9,362 nucleotides of DNA, taken from assembly GCA_964564285.1 (NCBI GenBank), contig CAZMBZ010000213.1:1-9362 (forward strand), read 5' to 3'. The stretch is from JAUWQU01 sp964564285. Its GTDB lineage: Bacteria; Planctomycetota; Phycisphaerae; SM23-33. The stretch's first letter is position 1. Each line of letters starts with the position of its first letter. Under the pieces are notes generated by a model. The model saw nothing but the letters and a program-made list of their open reading frames with translations, had not been told where the DNA came from and did not search any database. Made by a program: the position numbers and the translations under genes. Shown here in pieces: positions 1-5,806 of this stretch.

Positions 1-180
1 TACGGCGAACTTCGCGATCTTGCCCTGAAGGTCGGCGACGGAGGCATCCTCGTCGGCCAGGAGCGAAAGAACCTTCTGCCGGAACTCTTGCTGAACGGAT
101 TCAAATGTGAGTTTGGACTGGCCTGCAAGACATGCCGATGTCATGAGGACCGTCGCCATGAGTGCGATGGAATTCTTCAT
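1..180 (-). CDS. N-terminal part of a small secreted protein or lipoprotein, function unknown (3' end outside the window)
   Basis: Reading the minus strand from the ATG at 180 gives 60 uninterrupted codons to the window edge. The product starts MKNSIALMATVLMTSACLAG, a typical signal peptide with a Lys, a hydrophobic core and small residues near the end. Cleavage could follow Ala19 (signal peptidase I). Alternatively the TSAC segment could be a weak lipobox with Cys17 lipidated; the -3 Thr makes this uncertain. The mature part (from about residue 20) is polar, rich in Gln, Glu, Asp and Lys, and looks helical. A Shine-Dalgarno GGAG lies 6 nt before the ATG. The gene is divergent from the ADP-ribosylglycohydrolase gene and has its own promoter candidate at 252-280. 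I do not recognise the family from 60 residues; the export signal and start are fairly secure, the function is unknown. Confidence 0.72.
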   Translation of the reverse strand, partial: MKNSIALMATVLMTSACLAGQSKLTFESVQQEFRQKVLSLLADEDASVADLQGKIAKFAV

Positions 181-209
181 TGTCTTCTCCCATACCGCTG
201 ATTTTGTGA

Positions 210-244
210 GTGCCCTTCTCTGCCGCCGCATTCGGCGAGGGCAC
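210..244 (-). other. Stem-loop in the 5' leader of the left-edge secreted-protein gene
   Basis: Outer arms GTGCCCT (210-216) and AGGGCAC (238-244) are perfectly complementary. An inner stem CGCCG (224-228) / CGGCG (233-237) with a 4-nt loop sits directly inside one arm, leaving a 7-nt one-sided bulge (217-223). That makes 12 GC-rich base pairs in 35 bases. In the minus-strand direction it lies at about the predicted transcription start and about 30 nt ahead of the start codon at 180. No U-run follows on either strand, so an intrinsic terminator is unlikely. A role in mRNA stability or as a regulator-binding site is inference. Confidence 0.5.
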
Positions 245-251
245 ATGGTCG

Positions 252-280
252 ATTGTACCGGGTCGGCCTCGGGACCCCAA
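252..280 (-). promoter_or_regulatory. Candidate sigma-70-type promoter for the left-edge secreted-protein gene
   Basis: On the minus strand TTGGGG (280-275) is followed after 17 nt by TACAAT (257-252), which matches the TATAAT consensus at five of six positions. The -35 box matches TTGACA only in its first three bases. Transcription would start near 245 and leave a leader of about 65 nt that begins with the stem-loop at 210-244. Planctomycete promoters are less well characterised than those of E. coli, so this is a consensus-based guess. Confidence 0.4.
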
Positions 281-311
281 GAAGTTGGGCGAGATTCCAG
301 ATGGTTCTTAT

Positions 312-339
312 TTGACAAGCGGCCGTGTGGCGATAGGGT
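312..339 (+). promoter_or_regulatory. Candidate promoter for the ADP-ribosylglycohydrolase gene
   Basis: A perfect -35 box TTGACA (312-317) is followed after 16 nt by TAGGGT (334-339), which keeps only the T, A and final T of a -10 box. The predicted start near 346 would leave a leader of about 45 nt before the ATG at 390. It lies upstream of the chosen start but inside a longer open frame that begins at 210, which is a further reason to prefer 390. Confidence 0.3.
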
Positions 340-376
340 TCGGTCATGGGTGTTCAGAGTTCTCAGTATCTTCTCC

Positions 377-383
377 AAGGAGG
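377..383 (+). promoter_or_regulatory. Strong ribosome-binding site that fixes the start at 390
   Basis: AAGGAGG lies 6 nt before the ATG at 390. The open reading frame continues upstream to an ATG at 210, but that codon has no comparable site and the 60 extra residues look like translated intergenic DNA. The start at 390 is therefore preferred. Confidence 0.8.
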
Positions 384-389
384 TTGGTT

Positions 390-1691
390 ATGGCCTATCC
401 GCGACGTCCTGATTTGAACAAGCTTGTCTCCAGTCTCTGGGAGCATTCGCAGCTCAAGCACGAGCATGGCGCGAAGGGGATCGAGAAGGTTTACCGGAAG
501 GCTGAAAAGGCCCTGCGGTCCGCGTTTAAGGACCTTCAGAAGCTTCCGATCGACAAGAAGCTTGCGGCGGCGGAACCAAATGGCCTGAAGGCCATCAAGG
601 CCCTGCGTCCCAAGGGTCCGCGGAAGATGTGGGAACGATTCGATGCGGAGACGTATGCCGATCGCCTCCGCGGCGCGATGCTCGGGCGATTCGCCGGATG
701 CACGCTGGGGGCGCCCGTGGAGTTCTGGTCGATCGACCGCATGCAGGAGTGGGCCCAGGAGATCGGCCAGCCGTTCCCGCCGGTGGGTTACTGGCGGCGG
801 ATTACCAACCCGCATCAACTGCGTTACGAGATGAGCCGGCGAGATGCCTACACAAGCGAGAAGATGGATGGCGTGCCGGTGGATGACGATATTGCCTATA
901 CGCTGCTGGGGTTGCTGACGGTCGAGGAATTCGGGCCGAAGTTCACGACAGATGACAATGGCAGGAGCTGGCTGAAGTATCTGCCGTATGCCTGCTCGGC
1001 CGAGCGCGTAACGCTGAAGAACCTCAAGAAGAAGGTCCCCGCCAGGAAGTGCGGCGAGAAGGACAACCCGTTCCGCGAGTGGATCGGCGCCGACATTCGT
1101 TCGGACCCGTGGGGCTACATGGCCCCGGGCTGGCCGGCGTTCGCGGCAGACATGGCGTATCGCGACGCCTACCTGTCTCACCGGCGTCAGGGCATCTACG
1201 GGGCGATGTTCTTCTCGGCGGCCATCGCGGCGGGGTTCGCCCTGAGCGACCCCATGCAAGCCATCGAGATCGGCCTGACGGAAATCCCGCGTCAGTGCGC
1301 CCTTGCCAAGGCGGTGAAGTGGGCAATGAAGACCGCTCCGAAGATCAGTGACCACAGGGTGGCGAGGGCTGCCGTCGACAAGCGATTCGCGGGAATGGGC
1401 GGCGTTCACACGATTAACAACGCCTGTCTCACCATCTTCGGTCTCGCAATCGGCGGCACGGACTTCACGCGCGTCATCTCGGAAGTTGTCGCGATGGGTC
1501 TGGACAACGACTGCACTGCCGCGACGGCCGGGTCGCTCGTCGGCGCATGCGTGGGCCTCAAGGGCATCCCCGAGCACTGGTACAAGCCGTTCAACAACAC
1601 GGTTTACTCCTACCTCATCGGGCAGGAGCGGTTCAAGATCGACGATCTGGTTCGGCGTTTCAGCACACAGGCCAAGCGCGTCTACGCGTAA
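390..1691 (+). CDS. ADP-ribosylglycohydrolase (DraG/ARH) family protein
   Basis: A 433-residue protein with no signal peptide, probably cytoplasmic. Family members are binuclear-Mg enzymes that cleave ADP-ribose from proteins or related N/O-glycosidic bonds. Visible hallmarks are the N-terminal family signature RGAMLGRFAGCTLGAPVEFW (residues 94-113), an acidic metal-site motif VDDD at 164-167, GADIRSDPWGYMAPG at 233-247, HTINNA at 340-345, and the C-terminal metal-site motif DNDCTAATAGSLVGA at 372-386. The last corresponds to the DTDT-type segment of the family. Residues 1-85 precede the domain, are rich in Lys and Arg and look helical; this is a longer N-terminal extension than in simple family members. 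The usual Thr before the Asp pair is Val here, so the substrate cannot be inferred and may not be ADP-ribosyl-protein. The gene stands alone on this strand, convergent with the oxidoreductase gene 127 bp downstream. The family call is confident, the substrate is open. Confidence 0.88.
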   Translation: MAYPRRPDLNKLVSSLWEHSQLKHEHGAKGIEKVYRKAEKALRSAFKDLQKLPIDKKLAAAEPNGLKAIKALRPKGPRKMWERFDAETYADRLRGAMLGRFAGCTLGAPVEFWSIDRMQEWAQEIGQPFPPVGYWRRITNPHQLRYEMSRRDAYTSEKMDGVPVDDDIAYTLLGLLTVEEFGPKFTTDDNGRSWLKYLPYACSAERVTLKNLKKKVPARKCGEKDNPFREWIGADIRSDPWGYMAPGWPAFAADMAYRDAYLSHRRQGIYGAMFFSAAIAAGFALSDPMQAIEIGLTEIPRQCALAKAVKWAMKTAPKISDHRVARAAVDKRFAGMGGVHTINNACLTIFGLAIGGTDFTRVISEVVAMGLDNDCTAATAGSLVGACVGLKGIPEHWYKPFNNTVYSYLIGQERFKIDDLVRRFSTQAKRVYA

Positions 1692-1818
1692 ATCCGGGAG
1701 GCCCAGGGAGCTTCGCGCAAGAGCGCCGACGCCGACGGTGGGGGCGTGCATTCGATTCTGTCAGCCGGGCGAACAACCGCCGGCGACGCCGTGTCTGGCG
1801 GCCTGGCTTGCGGGCGGT

Positions 1819-3128
1819 CTACTGATGCTCGAACCACTCCTGGAGGTCTGCGTCGGCAAGTTGCACATCTACGGGCTTTGATCCATCGCGCAGCGATTCG
1901 GTAGCGGCGCACCCGGCCGCGACGCTGTTGCGGGCGGCGATGGGGGAGGTGTTCGTCTTGCCGCCTTCTCGGACGAATCGCACGAACTCCGCGACGATCC
2001 GCGGATCCCCACCTTCGTGCCCGCCCTCGGCGGCAGGGATGTCCACTCGCGTGAACCCGTCGTAGCCGCCCACTCGCTTGTCCCACAGGCGGATGTGGGG
2101 ATCGGCACCGGTGAAGTTTTCGATTCGTCCTTCCGAGCCGATGAAGGTGTAGTTCCGCCAGGCATCCGGCGTGAAGTGGCACTGCTGGTAGGATGCCAGC
2201 ACGCCGTTGTCCAGCCGCATCAGCATCATCGAAACATCCTCGACGTCGATGACGGGGTTGAGTTGCTTCTGGCTGAGAGGGGGCCAGTTCTCGCGTCTGA
2301 AAGCGGGATCGCCCCGCTCGCTTTCGTCGTGGCGATCAGTGATTCGGTCGTAGAGCATCAACTCGCCCATCGCGGTTACCTGGCTCGTGTACCCGCCGCA
2401 TAGCCAGTGCATCACGTCGATGTCGTGAGCGCCCTTTTGCAGGAGCAGCCCCGTCGTATTTCTTCTGTCGGCGTGCCAGTCCTTGAAATACGCGTCGCCG
2501 CCGTAAGCCACGAAGTGCCTGCACCAGGCGGTCTTGACCTCGCCGATAGCGCCGGCGTCGATCAATTCCTTCATCTTCAGGATCACCGGGAAGTGACGCA
2601 TGTTGTGGCCGAGGAACAGCTTCGTCTTGTTCTCCATGGCTGTGCGGAGGATTCGGTCGCAGTCGGCGACGGTGATGGCCATGGGCTTTTCGAGGTACAC
2701 CGGCAACTTGGCTTGCAGGGCGGCGATGGCGTGTTCTTCGTGGTGGTAGTCCGGCGTGGTGACGAAGACCGCATCCAGCGGCTGGGCGAGCAACTCGCGG
2801 TAGTCGGCCGTGGTGAAGATGTCCGCGCCGTAATGCTCGCGGTTTCGCTCGAAGACCTTGGGGTTCGTGTCGCAGCAGGCGACGACTCGGGAGCCCTCGC
2901 CCGGCAGGTGCGCATGTCTGGCCAGGCCACCGCGNNNNNNNNNNNNNNNNNNNNNNNNNNNNNNNNNNNNNNNNNNNNNNNNNNNNNNNNNNNNNNNNNN
3001 NNNNNNNNNNNNNNNNNNNNNNNNNNNNNNNNNNCGACGACTCGGGAGCCCTCGCCCGGCAGGTGCGCATGTCTGGCCAGGCCACCGCGTCCGCCAGAGC
3101 CAATTACCCCGATTCGCAGATCGTCCAT
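1819..3128 (-). CDS. Gfo/Idh/MocA-family oxidoreductase, interrupted by an assembly gap but intact after repair
   Basis: NAD(P)-dependent sugar or polyol dehydrogenase family; substrate unknown. As written, the 100-N gap plus a duplicated 55 bp adds 155 bp and shifts the frame. Removing them leaves 1155 bp, exactly 385 codons and a 384-residue protein, a normal family length. In the repaired protein the Rossmann motif GVIGSGGRGG is at 7-16, the catalytic EKP at 95-97 (YLEKPMAI), and a KGAHDIDVMHWL motif at 180-191, where His183 sits at the usual catalytic His position. Gln179 appears to sit where inositol dehydrogenases have Asp, so the substrate probably differs. Residues from about 125 form the C-terminal alpha/beta domain. 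No signal peptide. The start ATG at 3128 has AAGGAG 8 nt upstream (3137-3142). The gene follows the M28 peptidase gene by 123 bp on the same strand, probably one operon with nagB. Confidence 0.88.
2880..3089. repeat. Exact 55-bp direct repeat flanking the N gap (duplicated contig ends)
   Basis: Bases 2880-2934 and 3035-3089 are identical over 55 bp, and each copy ends exactly at the gap. Both encode the same stretch of the oxidoreductase (LARHAHLPGEGSRVV region). This is the pattern left when two contigs that overlap by an assembler k-mer are scaffolded without merging. It is not a biological repeat. Confidence 0.93.
2935..3034. other. Assembly gap of 100 N, probably of zero or negative real length
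   Basis: There are exactly 100 N, the common placeholder for a gap of unknown size. Because the flanks share 55 bp and the gene becomes intact when the overlap is merged, the true sequence most likely contains one copy of the 55 bp and no missing bases. Confidence 0.95.
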
Positions 3129-3166
3129 TTCTACTGCTCCTTGTCGCCTCGTCGATTCGCCACATG

Positions 3167-3186
3167 GGCCGGGACCATGCCCGGCC
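3167..3186 (-). other. GC-rich hairpin between the M28 peptidase and oxidoreductase genes
   Basis: GGCCGGG (3167-3173) and CCCGGCC (3180-3186) form a perfect 7-bp stem with a 6-nt loop. It lies 39 nt before the oxidoreductase start codon in a 123-bp spacer. No U-run follows in the direction of the minus-strand genes, so a strong intrinsic terminator is unlikely. An mRNA-processing or stability element or a weak attenuator are possible. Confidence 0.4.
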
Positions 3187-3251
3187 GGCGCGTCGTTGGC
3201 GTTGTTTTTCCAGCACAGTTTTGACCGGTAGGCGGTCGCTTTCCGAGCAGA

Positions 3252-4595
3252 CTATTCGCCGGGGATGATCATGTGTTTGGTGGTGAAGTATCCCTTGATG
3301 TCCTTCATCTGATCTTCAGGAATCTCGCGGGCGAAGGGGAACGTCGCCGCGTTGGTGACGTACCGGCTGAGATACTCATCGGCGAATTGCCCCGCGTCTC
3401 GGAAAGCGTCGGGGGCGACGTTGGGAAGCTCATCACCGGCCTGGTGACCGAAGCAGTTTGTGCCGCCGCCGCGGGCGAACTGAACGTTTGGGATTCCAAC
3501 TGCCGCCAGGGGCGTGCCGTCGGAGCTCATGGGCTTTTTGACGAGGTCGCAGGCCGTGCCGCTTACGTTGGCGAACAGGCGCATTGACGCTCCCAAATCC
3601 TCGGGGCCGTTAAAGGTCGCGTGGAATCGGCCGAGCGGGCAGCCATGCATGTCGAAGTTGAATGTCAGGCGGTGTTGATCTCGTTCGGTCTTGTCGACCT
3701 TCTCATTGAAGGACGGCTTCTTCCTTTCGCGAAGATCCTTACGCAGTAACTCGTTGGCGTAGAACCTGCTGCCGAACAGGCCGGTTTCCTCGGCTGCGAA
3801 GGCGACAAATCGCAACGTCCGCTTGCTGGGCCTGCCCGCGAGGATACGCGCGAGTTCCATCATTACGGCGGTTCCGCCCGCGTTGTCGATAGCGCCCTGG
3901 GTTCGCCAATGGCTGTCGTAGTGAGCGCAGAGGACGATGATTTCATCGGGGAAGTCCGTGCCGGTTTTCTCGCCGATGACGTTGAGGCTGTAGGATTTCT
4001 TCTCGGTGTTTCGCAGGACGAGCCTGATCCGGTCGGCGGGGTTCTTGATGATGTCCAGCCCTTCGATGTGGCGGATGGTCACCATCGGCAGGCTGCCGTA
4101 GATTGTCCGTTCATCGTCGTAGAGGACGGTTCGCCTGAAGCCTTCGCGCAGGGATGGGTCGATATTGACAATGGCCTTGGCACCGAAACGAATCAGGCGG
4201 GGACGGTCTTCCACGGCAATCGTCCCGCAGACCAGGACAATCTTGCCCTTCATCGCCGGAGTGAGATATTCCAACTGTCCAGCCTCGGCGAAGAATATCT
4301 CGCCTTCCAATCCTGCCGGGGGCGTGTTCTTGCTGAGCAGGACGGGCTCGGCCGTGATCTTTCGCCATTTGCCGGCTTGGCGAACTTCCAACTCACACTT
4401 GAGGTTGTCGTAGGTGATGGATGGGAACCGCTGGTTGGTAACCTTGAGCCCGAAGGACTTGAAGGTCTTGGTTATGTACGCCGCGGCCTTGTGCTCGGCG
4501 GCGCTGCCCGTCAGGCGCGGGCCGACGGTTATCGTGAGGTGTTTCGCGTGTTGGTACGCCTTCTTGCCGTCGAATACAGTTGCTTTGGTAGCCAC
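3252..4595 (-). CDS. M28-family zinc metallopeptidase (aminopeptidase-like), no signal peptide
   Basis: A 447-residue protein. M28 enzymes are two-zinc exopeptidases. All expected ligands are visible: His225 and Asp227 in AHYDSH, the bridging Asp237 in AIDNAGG, the catalytic Glu269 with metal ligand Glu270 in AFAAEETGLFG, Asp315 in FNFD, and His384 near the C-terminus in NCFGHQAGDE. SSDGTPLAAVGIP (357-369) is the substrate-side loop typical of the family. Residues about 85-195 look like a protease-associated (PA) insert before the catalytic domain. The N-terminus (ATKATVFDGKKAYQHAKHL) is not a signal peptide, so a cytoplasmic location is likely, although many PA-containing M28 enzymes are exported. 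The start is GTG at 4595, with GAGG 5 nt upstream (4601-4604). The overlapping ATG at 4597 is in another frame. The gene lies 57 bp after nagB. Substrate unknown. Confidence 0.9.
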   Translation of the reverse strand: MATKATVFDGKKAYQHAKHLTITVGPRLTGSAAEHKAAAYITKTFKSFGLKVTNQRFPSITYDNLKCELEVRQAGKWRKITAEPVLLSKNTPPAGLEGEIFFAEAGQLEYLTPAMKGKIVLVCGTIAVEDRPRLIRFGAKAIVNIDPSLREGFRRTVLYDDERTIYGSLPMVTIRHIEGLDIIKNPADRIRLVLRNTEKKSYSLNVIGEKTGTDFPDEIIVLCAHYDSHWRTQGAIDNAGGTAVMMELARILAGRPSKRTLRFVAFAAEETGLFGSRFYANELLRKDLRERKKPSFNEKVDKTERDQHRLTFNFDMHGCPLGRFHATFNGPEDLGASMRLFANVSGTACDLVKKPMSSDGTPLAAVGIPNVQFARGGGTNCFGHQAGDELPNVAPDAFRDAGQFADEYLSRYVTNAATFPFAREIPEDQMKDIKGYFTTKHMIIPGE

Positions 4596-4610
4596 ATCTT
4601 CCTCAATTCT

Positions 4611-4629
4611 CAGGCCGCCAATGGGCCTG
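4611..4629 (-). other. Hairpin in the nagB-M28 peptidase spacer
   Basis: CAGGCC (4611-4616) and GGCCTG (4624-4629) form a perfect 6-bp stem with a 7-nt loop. On the minus strand it lies directly after nagB and 6 nt before the ribosome-binding site of the peptidase gene. There is no U-run, so it is not a convincing terminator; it could affect mRNA processing or translation. Confidence 0.35.
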
Positions 4630-4652
4630 GTTGGCGTGCTTTGTTGAACGAA

Positions 4653-5438
4653 TTATCGCATTCCCGGAGCGCCGGGCATGTTGTGCTGAATCCATCGGTA
4701 GTACTCGGCCATCTCCAGTTGGCTGGCGGCCTGGTTGTCCAGGAACACCAGCACCTCGGGATGCATCTGAAGAGCGCTCGCGGTGATCATGCTGGTCACC
4801 GGTCCTTCCACCGCGGCGGCGACGGCGCGGGCCTTGTTCTCGCCGTTGGCCAGGAGGATGATTCTCTCAGCCTCCAGGATAGTTCCGACGCCCATGGTTA
4901 TCGCGTAGATCGGCACATCTGCGGGGTCTTCGAAGAATCGCGCGTTGTCGTCGATCGTCTGCTTGGCGAGCGTTTTGATTCGGGTGCGTGAGCCCAGGGA
5001 ACTGGTCGGCTCGTTGAAGGCGATGTGCCCATCAGAGCCGATCCCGAGAATCTGAACGTCGATCCCGCCGGCCTGCTCGATGCGGTGCTCGTACCACTCG
5101 CAGAACGCCCGGTAATTGTCGGTCGTGCCCGATGGGATGTAGATGTTCTGCCGCGGTATGTTCACATGCTGGAAAAAATTCTCGCGCATGAAGTAGTGAT
5201 AGCTTTGCGTGTGCGTCACGGGCAGCCCGACGTACTCATCGAGGTTGAACGTCGTGACCTGGGAGAAGTCCAGACCCTCTTCCCTGTGCATGCGGACCAG
5301 TTCGTTGTAGACACCGAGCGGGGTCGAGCCGGTGGCCATGCCGAGGACGGCATCGGGTTTGGCGTTCATGACGCTCGCGATTTCTTTCGCGGCCGCCCTG
5401 GACATATCCTCACAGGTTTCGTTAACGATGATTTCCAT
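4653..5438 (-). CDS. nagB: Glucosamine-6-phosphate deaminase
   Basis: A 261-residue cytoplasmic enzyme that converts glucosamine-6-phosphate to fructose-6-phosphate and ammonia, the last step of amino-sugar catabolism. The length fits the family (E. coli NagB has 266). The phosphate-binding ATGSTPLG is at 35-42. The catalytic residues align with E. coli NagB at a constant offset of -5: Asp67 in NLDEY (E. coli Asp72) and Asp136, His138 and Glu143 in GIGSDGHIAFNEP (E. coli Asp141, His143, Glu148). The segment SSLGSRTRIKTL (146-157) keeps the equivalents of E. coli Ser151, Ser152, Arg158 and Lys160, which bind the activator N-acetylglucosamine-6-phosphate, so allosteric control is plausible. The ATG at 5438 begins MEIIV like other NagB proteins. 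Its ribosome-binding site is weak (AGAGA about 8 nt upstream). It is the first gene of the minus-strand cluster, with a promoter candidate at 5506-5534. No nagA or NAG-specific regulator is in the window. Confidence 0.96.
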   Translation of the reverse strand: MEIIVNETCEDMSRAAAKEIASVMNAKPDAVLGMATGSTPLGVYNELVRMHREEGLDFSQVTTFNLDEYVGLPVTHTQSYHYFMRENFFQHVNIPRQNIYIPSGTTDNYRAFCEWYEHRIEQAGGIDVQILGIGSDGHIAFNEPTSSLGSRTRIKTLAKQTIDDNARFFEDPADVPIYAITMGVGTILEAERIILLANGENKARAVAAAVEGPVTSMITASALQMHPEVLVFLDNQAASQLEMAEYYRWIQHNMPGAPGMR

Positions 5439-5505
5439 GTCGATTTCTCTGGGTGCTGGAGTTTGTGGCGCAGGTGTGCGCTTCGCTCGGCGACGAACTT
5501 AAGCA

Positions 5506-5534
5506 AGGCTACCGTTGCTCATGCCGGGTGTCAA
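5506..5534 (-). promoter_or_regulatory. Candidate promoter for nagB and the downstream cluster
   Basis: On the minus strand a perfect -35 box TTGACA (5534-5529) is followed after 17 nt by TAGCCT (5511-5506), which keeps the first T, the A and the last T of a -10 box. Transcription would start near 5499, giving a leader of about 60 nt. The spacing and perfect -35 box make this the best promoter candidate on this side; the weak -10 box would fit an activated promoter. Confidence 0.42.
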
Positions 5535-5670
5535 TCGCCCGCTGGACAAATAGCCGCCAGTGTCGAGCGGTATCGCGGTAGCCGGCGTTTTTTGCTTGAG
5601 CGGGGGCAAGTGTCGGCATATTCTGTCACGCGACATGTCTGTCCGCTCGCAGAAATCGCGGCAGCTTAAT

Positions 5671-5706
5671 GATGTATCCGCAATGACAGTATTCGGATGA
5701 TGCATC
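5671..5706 (+). other. Stem-loop upstream of the beta-barrel gene
   Basis: GATGTATC (5671-5678) can pair with GATGCATC (5699-5706) over 8 positions including one G-U. A further CG/CG pair follows after a 3-nt bulge (5696-5698), leaving a 13-nt loop. It lies about 100 nt before the start codon of the beta-barrel gene. It could be an operator or an RNA structure if transcription starts upstream, but chance occurrence is not excluded. Confidence 0.25.
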
Positions 5707-5806
5707 CTCATCTCCGCATGTCGCATATATGGTTACATCTGAAATGCTCGTGACTGGCGCGGGTTTAGTTGTGCACATAGTCTGCCACTTAAGTAAAGGA
5801 TGACCC

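Larger units (their letters stand above)
5439..5806. other. Divergent intergenic region between nagB and the beta-barrel gene (368 bp)
   Basis: No convincing gene lies here. Short minus-strand frames that cross it have no recognisable protein features and overlap the signal-peptide region of the next gene. The right half is visibly richer in A and T than the flanking genes, as expected for regulatory DNA. It holds the nagB promoter candidate (5506-5534, minus) and a stem-loop (5671-5706). I found no good -35/-10 pair for the plus-strand beta-barrel gene. No tRNA, riboswitch or known RNA was recognised. Confidence 0.6.

Noticed and set aside
107..412. Plus-strand 101-codon frame across the left divergent intergenic region
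   Set aside because: It overlaps the signal-peptide region of the minus-strand gene, the promoter candidates and the start of the 390 gene, and has no recognisable protein feature.
363..1751. Long minus-strand open frame (462 codons) opposite the ADP-ribosylglycohydrolase gene
   Set aside because: The product is rich in Arg, Leu and Pro without any domain pattern, and the plus strand carries clear family motifs. It is a GC-rich shadow frame.
1777..1801. Possible bidirectional terminator between the convergent 1691 and 1819 gene ends
   Set aside because: Only a 5-bp CCGCC/GGCGG stem with a 15-nt loop and no U-run, in very GC-rich sequence where this is expected by chance. The rest of the 127-bp spacer (1692-1818) shows nothing else I could support.
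2880..3089. The 55-bp direct repeat as a CRISPR repeat, attachment site or insertion-element footprint
   Set aside because: There are only two copies, both end exactly at the N gap, both lie inside one coding gene, and merging them restores the reading frame. Assembly overlap explains everything.
3909..4991. Plus-strand open frame (360 codons) opposite the M28 peptidase and nagB
   Set aside because: It spans two real genes and their spacer on the other strand, and its composition reflects the reverse complement of their codons.
5632..5731. Several 8-bp palindromes (GACATGTC at 5632, GATGCATC at 5699, CATATATG at 5724) as regulator sites
   Set aside because: They differ from each other and are short enough to occur by chance; no shared operator motif emerges.
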